From Amphibacillus sediminis NBRC 103570 (GTDB taxonomy: Bacteria; Bacillota; Bacilli; Bacillales; Amphibacillaceae): a stretch of 64,000 nt of DNA. Where the stretch lies: contig NZ_BCQW01000005.1 in the NCBI RefSeq assembly GCF_001552275.1, positions 1-64,000 of the forward strand, given 5' to 3'. Below are positions 57,560 to 64,000 of the stretch, piece by piece. The translations under genes were made by a program, and so were the position numbers. Under the pieces are notes generated by a model. It searched no databases, was not told the origin of the DNA, and saw only the letters and a program-made list of their open reading frames with translations. Position 1 is the stretch's first letter. Each line of letters opens with the position of its first letter.

Positions 57560-58228
57560 TTAGTCAATCACTTCAACCTCCCTAACTTTTTCTGCCGCCA
57601 TAAGCCACACAAAATCATTTAAGCGCTTAAATTCAATCTTAAAGCCTGCCTGAGTAAAAGCCTGCTCAAGCTCATGCAGCAATGGGTAGTACTCTGTTTT
57701 TAAATCTTCTGCCAAATTAAAATATTGCATTTTCTCAGCCTTGCGAATCGCTTCTTCTCTTGCCTTCTTTGTTGCAAATGCTGTATCAGCAAAAATAATC
57801 CGTCCCCCTAGTGGCAAAATCCGACTATAGGCTAATATGGCTTGACTTTTCTCAGTATCAGTTAGATGATGAAAGGCATAAGAACTTACAATTGTGTCTA
57901 TCTGACAATCGAATTTCGGGTATTTTAAAAAATCACCATCATAAATGGTAACTTGTGGAACCTTAAGCTTTGCTTGCTTACGCATCTCTTTTGATGGCTC
58001 AACGCCAAATATTCGGTGATTTGCTGCATAAATTTTGGCTGTTAGGTTACCTGTACCGACACCAAATTCAAGTACATTTCCTTGAACTTGATCTACGATG
58101 GCCCGTAAGATCATATCATAATCCAAGAAAACGGCTTTATATTCCGGGTCGTAACCTTGAACAGTTTGGTCGTAGTCTTTAGCCCAATGATCAAATAAAC
58201 GAATAAATTCTCTCCCCAATTCATTCAA
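57560..58228 (-). CDS. yrrT: SAM-dependent methyltransferase YrrT-like
   Basis: 222 residues with a class I methyltransferase core: motif I VLEFGVGTGNLTAKIY, then VEPSKEMRKQAKLK, TIVSSYAFHHLTD and GGRIIFADTAFAT. In Bacillus subtilis yrrT heads the yrrT-mtnN-mccA-mccB operon for methionine-to-cysteine conversion. Here mtnN is missing between yrrT and mccA (89-base gap without gene), so SAH nucleosidase must come from elsewhere. AAAGGAG before the ATG. Confidence 0.87.
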   Translation of the reverse strand: MNELGREFIRLFDHWAKDYDQTVQGYDPEYKAVFLDYDMILRAIVDQVQGNVLEFGVGTGNLTAKIYAANHRIFGVEPSKEMRKQAKLKVPQVTIYDGDFLKYPKFDCQIDTIVSSYAFHHLTDTEKSQAILAYSRILPLGGRIIFADTAFATKKAREEAIRKAEKMQYFNLAEDLKTEYYPLLHELEQAFTQAGFKIEFKRLNDFVWLMAAEKVREVEVID

Positions 58229-58304
58229 CTCCTTTTAATTCATATTATAACAATATGAATTATAGGATTAATTTGTTTATAATTTATCATGATTACCTTA
58301 AAAA

Positions 58305-58547
58305 ATAAAGTGAAACTTCGTTCAGTAGAGGGTTTCGACGCATTAGGATGTGCTCGTGCTGACATTGCGACGAACTTAGTCAGCTTCCTCTCTCCCACAC
58401 TAAACGTTAGTTAAACCAATCGGGCCGTTACTGGCTGTTGGATCTCCCACTCAGACATGACGTGTTCCCTTATTTCTTGAAGTGGAGTCTTACAAAAGCC
58501 CTTCGATGGGGCGAGTAATCGCAGCCCCAGCCAGTACACTGCGATAA
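58305..58547 (+). repeat. R1 interspersed repeat, copy 12, long variant
   Basis: Full R1 with the GGGGCGAGTAATCGCAGCCCC hairpin, lying just upstream of the yrrT promoter region. Its proximal hairpin has TAAACGTT instead of TGAACGTT. Confidence 0.9.
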
Positions 58548-58591
58548 CAATATCTGAGTTAAGGATTGATTATTTCATACAAAATAGCTCG

Positions 58592-58756
58592 ATCAAATCC
58601 GCCTTGGCGTATCTGCGTCCAGCATCTATTGCGCTTCGCTCAATAAATTTCCCGCTGAAGACTTTAACTTGATTCAGCCCAGGATTGAACCCCCACTGCA
58701 TGGAATACAAATAGGTGTTTATCTCACCCAATTATAGAATCGGGAGACTTCTGCAG
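58592..58756 (+). repeat. R2 interspersed repeat, copy E
   Basis: ATCAAATCCGCCTTGGCGTA to GGGAGACTTCTGCAG, only about 45 bases after the R1 copy 12, in the same orientation. It contains GCGCTTCGCTCAATAAATTTC and TTGATTCAGCCCAGG segments. Confidence 0.78.
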
Positions 58757-58762
58757 AAAAAA

Positions 58763-58796
58763 AAACAGTTGAGGTCCTAGCCTCAACTGCTTTTAT
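58763..58796 (-). terminator. Terminator of the FAH-family gene
   Basis: On the minus strand CAGTTGAGG-ctagga-CCTCAACTG is followed by nine T residues. Confidence 0.88.
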
Positions 58797-59725
58797 TGAA
58801 CAACATTGCTTAATTTACCGATTTTTTCAATCTCCATTTCAACGATATCTCCCCTTTCCAAAAAGGAAGGTGGACTTTGGGCAAACCCTACTCCATCTGG
58901 TGTCCCCGTTAAAATGAGGTCACCAGGTTCTAATGTTATTAAGGAAGAAATAAACGAAATAAGGTGAGGTATTGAAAAAATCAACTGATCTGTATTGGAT
59001 AATTGACGTTTTTCACCATTGATTGATGACTTGATCATTAACTTACCCGGGTCTGGTATTTCATCTGTTGTCACTAACCAAGGCCCAATTGGAGTGGACC
59101 GATCTAAGCTTTTTCCCTGTAACCATTGTGGCGTTCTTTTTTGAAGGTCTCGAGCCGATATATCATTCGCAATGGTATAGCCTGCTATATAGTTTAAAGA
59201 TTCAGCTTCACTTACAGCTGTTGCCTGTCTCCCCATTACAATGGCTAACTCTACCTCATAATCTAGTTTAGTAGTCTGCTTACTTTTCCTTATTTCATCA
59301 TCTGGTCCTATTAATGCATTAGCGAACTTAGCAAACAGAACAGGGTATTCAGGAATCTCACTTTGCATTTCTTTAACATGATTGCGATAGTTTTTGCCTA
59401 TACAAATAATCTTACCTGGTTGAATAACGGGAGGACCAAGCTTAACTTCTGTACGCCTATATGTATAATCTGTTAGCTCGGCTTGTTGAAAATAATTAGC
59501 AACCTTTTGTGCTTCTTGGATACCACGGAAACCTTGTTGATAGAAGGTTGTTGGATCTGAAGGGCAAAGGGAGGGGGCTATATAGGCCTGATCCTGATTA
59601 CCCTGCTGGCGATACATGTAACGACAAGCCTCCATCAAATCGATAATACAGTCATCTTTAACAAATCCCATGCGGTAGCTATACCTCCGGGTTTTATCCT
59701 GATATGTAACTAATTTCATCTGCAT
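58793..59725 (-). CDS. Fumarylacetoacetate hydrolase (FAH)-family protein
   Basis: 310 residues. The C-terminal FAH domain (about 100-310) contains ICIGKNYRNHVKEMQ, the acidic metal-binding site in KLDYEVELAIVMG, ANDISARDLQ, and GDLILTGTPDGVGFAQSPPSFL. Family members hydrolyse or decarboxylate acylpyruvates and oxaloacetate; the substrate cannot be told apart by eye. Stand-alone. The 325 bases upstream (59726-60050) contain a weak AGTGTGGT/ACCACACT inverted pair and no gene. Confidence 0.87.
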   Translation of the reverse strand: MQMKLVTYQDKTRRYSYRMGFVKDDCIIDLMEACRYMYRQQGNQDQAYIAPSLCPSDPTTFYQQGFRGIQEAQKVANYFQQAELTDYTYRRTEVKLGPPVIQPGKIICIGKNYRNHVKEMQSEIPEYPVLFAKFANALIGPDDEIRKSKQTTKLDYEVELAIVMGRQATAVSEAESLNYIAGYTIANDISARDLQKRTPQWLQGKSLDRSTPIGPWLVTTDEIPDPGKLMIKSSINGEKRQLSNTDQLIFSIPHLISFISSLITLEPGDLILTGTPDGVGFAQSPPSFLERGDIVEMEIEKIGKLSNVVQ

Positions 59726-60050
59726 TCTCCTTGATTCAGAATATTCCGATCTTTAGATTAACTATACAATAGAAACTGGACTAAAACAAAAAAATTGCTA
59801 AAAATGAGGGCATTATAGTAGCTTTCACTGACAACATGATCAATAAAACCGAGTGTGGTCTGCTGCTCTTTTGTTATAAACTTAATAGAGCTCTGTATTC
59901 CTTGAACCACACTTATCTGATTCACCCTGTTAGTTAATGGATGCGGATAACGATAACACCCCCTATCAGTTCATTTTAATTCTAAACTTCTAGGGGAGGC
60001 ACCGTTTGAGTGGTATTCGGTTTGTTTATCCTCATTTACTCTCTGTTCTT

Positions 60051-60437
60051 TCATTTCGAAGTAATCGTAACCGTTGCACCATGTTCAAGCGTATGACCAA
60101 TTGTACAGCCCCGCTCAGCAGATTTCTCTAATTTGATTCGGGTTTGATCATCAATCTCACCATCGAATTTAATTGTTAAATCTATTTGTTCAAAACGTGA
60201 TGGTCGATCATCAGCTTTAGTAGCATTTACTTCAATGCTGTATCCGTTGATAGGTAAACGATCCCGTTTAATAATGGCGTCTAAGGTAAGGGCTACACAC
60301 ATACTAACTGAACTACACAAATAATCAACCGGTGAAAACCCTTCTGTATCACTGTCTTTTGCTGCTCCAATACTTACAACAGCTTTACTATTGGTTAACT
60401 CATGTACACCTTCATTTTGTTTTTTTAAAGTAATCAT
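60051..60437 (-). CDS. OsmC-family peroxide/thiol protein
   Basis: A 128-residue OsmC/Ohr-superfamily protein. Two candidate redox cysteines stand at the conserved places, in DYLCSSVSMCVALTLDAI (mid-protein helix) and ERGCTIGHTLEHG (C-terminus). Many relatives reduce organic hydroperoxides, but YhfA-type members are uncharacterised. ATG with GGAGATTAAAC upstream. Single gene. Confidence 0.85.
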   Translation of the reverse strand: MITLKKQNEGVHELTNSKAVVSIGAAKDSDTEGFSPVDYLCSSVSMCVALTLDAIIKRDRLPINGYSIEVNATKADDRPSRFEQIDLTIKFDGEIDDQTRIKLEKSAERGCTIGHTLEHGATVTITSK

Positions 60438-60517
60438 CGGTTTAATCTCCTTATCCTTTATTTATCATTATTTTCTTTTTCCCTTATTTCCGCTTTTTAC
60501 TCCTACTAAGATTAAGA

Positions 60518-60979
60518 CTAATCCTTAATCAGCCGATCATTTATTCTTTTCCATTTAGCACGTCGAATCATTTGGTTGATTATTTCAGAAAATACAAGCC
60601 CTAGCGCGATTGCACCCGAGAGCAGTACCACTCTTGCCGCTAGCTGAATCGCCATATCGTAGTTATTTTCAACAAATTGTCGCATGGCATCATAGGCTAA
60701 GCCCCCAGGAACAAAGGGAATAATTCCCGCAACATTAAAAATAAGAATCGGTGTGCGAAACCACTTAGCAAAAAGCTGACTAATGACAGCAACAATGATG
60801 GACGCTATTAATGTTGCTACTACCGCATCAACATTCGCCAAACCTAGCAGCGTATAGACAAACCAGCCACACATGCCAACAAGACCACATGGCCAAAGGA
60901 CCTGGCGTGGCGTATTAAAGATTATCGCAAAGCCTGCAGCTGCGATAAAACTGACTAGTAACTGTTCAAAAATCAGCAT
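60518..60979 (-). CDS. yjjB: Threonine/serine exporter small subunit (ThrE C-terminal part, YjjB-like, DUF3815)
   Basis: 153 residues with about four to five membrane segments (FAIIFNTPRQVLWPCGLVGMCGW near the start, VAGIIPFVPGGLAYDAMRQFV in the middle). In this type of exporter the two parts of ThrE are encoded as separate proteins; the partner gene is 24 bases upstream. Together they are expected to export amino or dicarboxylic acids (YjjPB exports succinate in Escherichia coli). Confidence 0.85.
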   Translation of the reverse strand: MLIFEQLLVSFIAAAGFAIIFNTPRQVLWPCGLVGMCGWFVYTLLGLANVDAVVATLIASIIVAVISQLFAKWFRTPILIFNVAGIIPFVPGGLAYDAMRQFVENNYDMAIQLAARVVLLSGAIALGLVFSEIINQMIRRAKWKRINDRLIKD

Positions 60980-61003
60980 ACCCTTTCCTCCATTGATTGA
61001 TCT

Positions 61004-61744
61004 TTATACAATAAAAAAGATGACAGCTATTCCCGCACCAATTGCAAATGATGTCAAAAAAGCCTCTGCACCTTTACTCAATCCCGAAACTAAGTGACCT
61101 GCCATTAAATCTCTTACTGCATTGGTAATTAAAACACCAGGAACAAGCGGCATAACCGAGCCAATAATAATTTTGTCTATATGATAACCAAAGCCTATTT
61201 GGACCGATAAATAGGCGGTCAGACCTAAAAAGATTGCAGCTAAAAATTCAGCAAAAAAACGGATTTTTACCACCTCATGAAAATAGGTCATTAGACCATA
61301 ACTTAAGCCACCAACTACTAATGATGGTAAGAAATCATACCATTGCCCGTCAAACATAATGGTAAAGCCGCCACTAACAAATGCCGCTGCTAGCACTTGA
61401 ATAAACTTAGGATACGTATCCTTCTGTTGCTCAATCGTATGGAGCTGTTTACTTGCTTCACTTAATGTTAACTCTCCTGATGAAATATGACGTGAAATAC
61501 TATTAACCTGTGCAACTTTATGTAAATCGGTAGCACGATCAATGATCCGAACAAAATTAGTCGGTTCTGACGTTGAAATGGCGAACATAATAGCTGTAGG
61601 CGTCGCATGGGCTTGAGCATTTTCCATACCAAATGACTGTGCAATCCTGACCATTGTATCTTCAACTCGATAAGTTTCCGCCCCACTCTGAAGCATGATC
61701 TTACCCGCTAATAAGCAGACTTGCGTAACTGTGTGCTGTTCCAA
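61004..61744 (-). CDS. yjjP: Threonine/serine exporter large subunit (ThrE N-terminal part, YjjP-like, DUF1212)
   Basis: 246 residues: an N-terminal soluble part with the family motif LQSGAETYRVEDTMVRIA (about residues 17-35), then about five membrane segments ending in VMPLVPGVLITNAVRDLMAGHLVSGLSKGAEAFLTSFAIG. GAGGAAATAAG precedes the ATG. Forms a two-gene unit with yjjB. The exported compound is not known. Confidence 0.87.
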   Translation of the reverse strand: MEQHTVTQVCLLAGKIMLQSGAETYRVEDTMVRIAQSFGMENAQAHATPTAIMFAISTSEPTNFVRIIDRATDLHKVAQVNSISRHISSGELTLSEASKQLHTIEQQKDTYPKFIQVLAAAFVSGGFTIMFDGQWYDFLPSLVVGGLSYGLMTYFHEVVKIRFFAEFLAAIFLGLTAYLSVQIGFGYHIDKIIIGSVMPLVPGVLITNAVRDLMAGHLVSGLSKGAEAFLTSFAIGAGIAVIFFIV

Positions 61745-61763
61745 CTTATTTCCTCCTTAACAT

Positions 61764-62912
61764 CTAACGCTGCCTTATAAACGTGTGATAAGTCAGGATT
61801 AAACCTGCCCCTAAAAGAGCCATTATTCCCATAATCAAGTATAAAGTCTGCCCACCATAATGATCGAAAATAAAGCCGCCTCCTAATGAGCCTACAATAC
61901 CCGATATACCAAAAAATACAGTCATAAACATAAGATGTCCAGTAGCTTGTAATTCGTCAGGAATAAGGCGTGTGACATAATGAAATGACGCTAAATAGAA
62001 AGCACCAAAAGACAATCCATGCAATACCTGTAGCAACACAACCGCAATTGGAGCACTGACTAAACTATACATAAACCACCTAGCAGCAAAAAGAAATCCA
62101 GCTATACTCATAAAGATAAGTGGATGGAATCTTCTAAACCATTTATTTGCAAAAGCAAATACAGCTGCTTCACTTGCCACTCCTATAAACCAAGCCCAGC
62201 CAACTAAACTATCCCGACCACCAAGCTGACCAATATATAAACTAATAAAGCTGTCATTCGCTCGATGCGTTACCGTAATTAATATTAAGATGGCTAAATA
62301 TAAGAGTAATGGTCCATTTTTAATCAGTTTTTTTACATCGCGAAGATGAACGGGTTCTGTCTCAACCTTTACATCGACTAAATAAAAGCACGTAATCAGA
62401 ACAACAGTGGCCATGAACACATAAGGAATGACTAAGTATTGAACGCCAATCCAATCGAGTAATCCTCCCACTAGCAATGAACAGATTGCAAAACCGATCG
62501 ATCCCCATGTTCGAATCGATCCAAACGAAACACCTAACGCTTCGGCCCGTCGATGAGTCAGGCTATCCGCTAGCGGTCCAATTGGTGACGAAAAAAAATA
62601 AAAAAGGACAGCTACTCCTAAAATAAGTGCTAATGTTTGCATTTGTAAAAAAATAATACTACTAATGATTAAACCGAACGCTATAATCTTTAGTATTTTT
62701 TGGACCGTTTGATACTTATCACTCATAAACCCCCAAAAGGGTTTTGATATGATTGAAATGGCTGGCCCTACCGCTAATACCCAACCAATCTCCTGCCCAT
62801 TTAAGCCTCGATAAGTTAATAATAACGGCAAAAAGCTCACCATCATCGTATTAGCCCCGTGAAAACTGAATAATAATAGCTTTAATGGTACAAGTGAGTT
62901 CTTTTCCCTCAC
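61764..62912 (-). CDS. MFS transporter of the MFS_1-like/HcaT-type subgroup
   Basis: 382 residues, 12 membrane segments. The N-terminus (LLLFSFHGANTMMVSFLPLLLTYRGLNGQEIGWVLAVGPAISIISKPFWGFMSDK) and the gene length fit the subgroup of MFS permeases related to HcaT and LacY-like symporters. SFGSIRTWGSIGFAI in helix 4-5 is a subgroup marker. It lies 20 bases upstream of yjjP and is co-directional, so all three may be one unit. Substrate unknown. Confidence 0.82.
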   Translation of the reverse strand: MREKNSLVPLKLLLFSFHGANTMMVSFLPLLLTYRGLNGQEIGWVLAVGPAISIISKPFWGFMSDKYQTVQKILKIIAFGLIISSIIFLQMQTLALILGVAVLFYFFSSPIGPLADSLTHRRAEALGVSFGSIRTWGSIGFAICSLLVGGLLDWIGVQYLVIPYVFMATVVLITCFYLVDVKVETEPVHLRDVKKLIKNGPLLLYLAILILITVTHRANDSFISLYIGQLGGRDSLVGWAWFIGVASEAAVFAFANKWFRRFHPLIFMSIAGFLFAARWFMYSLVSAPIAVVLLQVLHGLSFGAFYLASFHYVTRLIPDELQATGHLMFMTVFFGISGIVGSLGGGFIFDHYGGQTLYLIMGIMALLGAGLILTYHTFIRQR

Positions 62913-62985
62913 ATTTTTTCCCCCTACCTCTATTCTCTAATAGCCCCATTATAAGCTTTTATTAAATGATTGGGAAGAAAAGAAA

Positions 62986-63024
62986 AACAGGCCTCATGAC
63001 TTTAACACATTCACGAGACCTGTT
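62986..63024 (-). terminator. Terminator for a transcript arriving from the small membrane peptide gene
   Basis: AACAGGCCTCATGA and TCACGAGACCTGTT form a stem; on the minus strand it is followed by TTTTTCTTTTC. The only minus-strand gene upstream of it is the 48-residue frame at 63261-63407. Confidence 0.7.
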
Positions 63025-63096
63025 ACATTAATAAAAATGCCCCACATTGATACGCTTCATTGCTAAATGGCAACTTTCCTAACGGCGTACTAATCA

Positions 63097-63264
63097 ATCA
63101 AATTGCCTTGGGGTAATTGCGCCCAAATTTTACCGAGCTTTACTCGATGTTTTTGCTGAAATTTTTTGGCATGGGGGTTCAGCCTCCCCTGAATGGTATA
63201 CAAAATAGGCTTACATCTCACCACTTATAGAAAGAATTAGGAGAGCTCTGTTGAATGAAGTTAA
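63097..63264 (+). repeat. R2 interspersed repeat, copy F
   Basis: ATCAAATTGCCTTGGGGTA at the left, ACCGAGCTTTACTCGATG and CTCACCACTTATAGAAAG inside, GCTCTGTTGAATGAAGTT at the right. Its right end overlaps the stop codon of the small gene on the minus strand. Confidence 0.75.
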
Positions 63265-63407
63265 AAAATATTCTGCTCTCTTCCAGGGATAAAGGGGCGT
63301 CGAATATCATGTATTTCAGCCGAATCATTAGCGCTAATAGCAGCTTCATTATATAAGAAACCTAACAAAATAGTGACGGCTATCATAGCCAAAAAAATAC
63401 GCTTCAT
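63261..63407 (-). CDS. Small membrane-anchored or secreted peptide of unknown function
   Basis: A 48-residue frame, MKRIFLAMIAVTILLGFLYN at the N-terminus forming one hydrophobic helix or signal anchor, then a polar tail with SANDSAEIHDIRRPFIPG. GAGGAATAGG lies before the ATG. A minus-strand terminator lies downstream, which supports real transcription. I do not recognise it. The stop codon falls in an R2 tail. Confidence 0.5.
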   Translation of the reverse strand: MKRIFLAMIAVTILLGFLYNEAAISANDSAEIHDIRRPFIPGREQNIF

Positions 63408-63641
63408 CTAATCACACCTATTCCTCATCTAATTTCCACCTTAATTGATTGGTTCAAACAACAAGCTATTTTATTCTTTTTGGAAAGTATCTATACTACT
63501 CTCGTTTTTATTATCACCTTAAACCTTAAGTCTATCCAAAGCGTTTCATGGAATGTTTGTTATCGATTTAAAAAAATTTACGTAGAGCAGGGATTCGATT
63601 ATACTATTAATTAATCGAAAAACCGAAGGGGTTGAGGAGAT

Positions 63642-64000
63642 TTGAAAAAAGCAGGGCTAATCACCATTAGTGTCGTTGTCTTAGCCATTATTGCCTTAAT
63701 CATTTTGACACAAATAGGTGCTGGAAAGGTAAGTCAAACTACTGACCTAAAGGCTATTAATGTTTCTGATAGCTTTGATCAAAGCGAAAAAGAATATTTG
63801 GTATATTTTTGGCAAGAGGGGTGTATCTATTGCCAACAAATTGAAGAGGATGTTGTACAATTTGCAAATGATGCAGATCTTCCTATATATTTAGTAGATA
63901 TGCAAGCTAATCAGAACCACTCCGCTTGGTATAATTGGGATGCACATCATCAGCAATATGACCGAGTTATTGGTAAAGTAGAGGATGGTGAGGAGCAATA
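63642..64000 (+). CDS. Membrane-anchored thioredoxin-like protein (partial, runs off the window)
   Basis: Starts at TTG 63642 after GGGGTTGAGGAGAT. The first 119 codons give an N-terminal membrane anchor (about residues 3-26, AGLITISVVVLAIIALIILT) and a thioredoxin-like domain with the redox motif CIYC in YFWQEGCIYCQQIEED near residue 66. It would act outside the membrane in disulfide exchange or as an accessory of the BTA type. The C-terminus is not in the window. Confidence 0.75.
   Translation, partial: MKKAGLITISVVVLAIIALIILTQIGAGKVSQTTDLKAINVSDSFDQSEKEYLVYFWQEGCIYCQQIEEDVVQFANDADLPIYLVDMQANQNHSAWYNWDAHHQQYDRVIGKVEDGEEQ

Noticed and set aside
58229-58304. Possible S-box (SAM) riboswitch or T-box before yrrT
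   Set aside because: The leader is too short and lacks the S-box and T-box core sequences; CymR-type control is more plausible but was not demonstrated.
59826-59929. AGTGTGGT/ACCACACT inverted pair in the gap before the FAH gene
   Set aside because: Eight-base arms with a loop of about 50 bases in AT-rich DNA could be chance; no other copy and no link to a gene end.

Overview
The window looks like chromosomal DNA of a low-GC Gram-positive bacterium of the family Bacillaceae. The evidence is strong GGAGG-type ribosome sites, frequent TTG/GTG starts, AraR-type operators with an araN/P/Q-abf locus, a preQ1-I riboswitch, ARG boxes, a yrrT-mccA-mccB sulfur operon and HelD. The sugar set (arabinan/arabinoxylan side-chain use) suggests a plant-polysaccharide degrader, but I cannot name the species. 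No rRNA, tRNA, CRISPR array, prophage or transposase gene was seen.

Layout. 0.5-7.4 kb holds stand-alone genes: adenine deaminase, a HAD phosphatase, a ring-cleaving VOC dioxygenase, a ThiW-like ECF S component and a CNNM/CorC membrane protein. 7.6-10.4 kb is an amino-sugar operon (RpiR regulator, nagA, nagB). 10.4-20 kb carries an aldo/keto reductase, a ZIP transporter, HelD, an MFS exporter, RidA, a YjbQ protein, and a divergent ArsR-type regulator/DinB pair with a palindromic operator between them. 20.3-28.7 kb is a class II lanthipeptide cluster (lanM, two lanA, a flavoprotein reductase, lanT, lanFE). 29.3-46.4 kb is an AraR-controlled pentose locus: two GH51 arabinofuranosidases, a GH27 enzyme, an AraNPQ-type oligosaccharide ABC transporter, AraR, a ChvE/GguAB-type monosaccharide ABC transporter, araA and araD. 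No ribulokinase (araB) is present. 46.9-50.5 kb has a histidine phosphatase, a YhdH-type reductase and the riboswitch-controlled queF-yhhQ pair. 50.5-55 kb is the arginine operon argC-J-B-D. 55.4-58.2 kb is yrrT-mccA-mccB. 58.8-64 kb holds a FAH-family hydrolase, an OsmC protein, a split ThrE exporter, an MFS transporter, a small membrane peptide and the start of a thioredoxin-like protein.

Two signals stand out. First, the two lanthipeptide precursors match the architecture of the Enterococcus cytolysin pair in core length and cysteine positions, and the cluster carries a flavin reductase of the kind that makes D-amino acids in carnolysin/bicereucin. The two precursor genes are also enclosed by a 29-bp near-perfect inverted repeat, which suggests either an invertible cassette or a long mRNA stem. 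Second, the intergenic DNA is full of a modular, strongly hairpinned interspersed repeat (called R1 here, 12 copies or fragments, about 185-256 bp) and a second family (R2, 5 copies plus 2 pieces). R1 and R2 form chimeras, and one R1 copy supplies the stop codon of a neighbouring gene. R1, R2, R3 and R4 are names of convenience.
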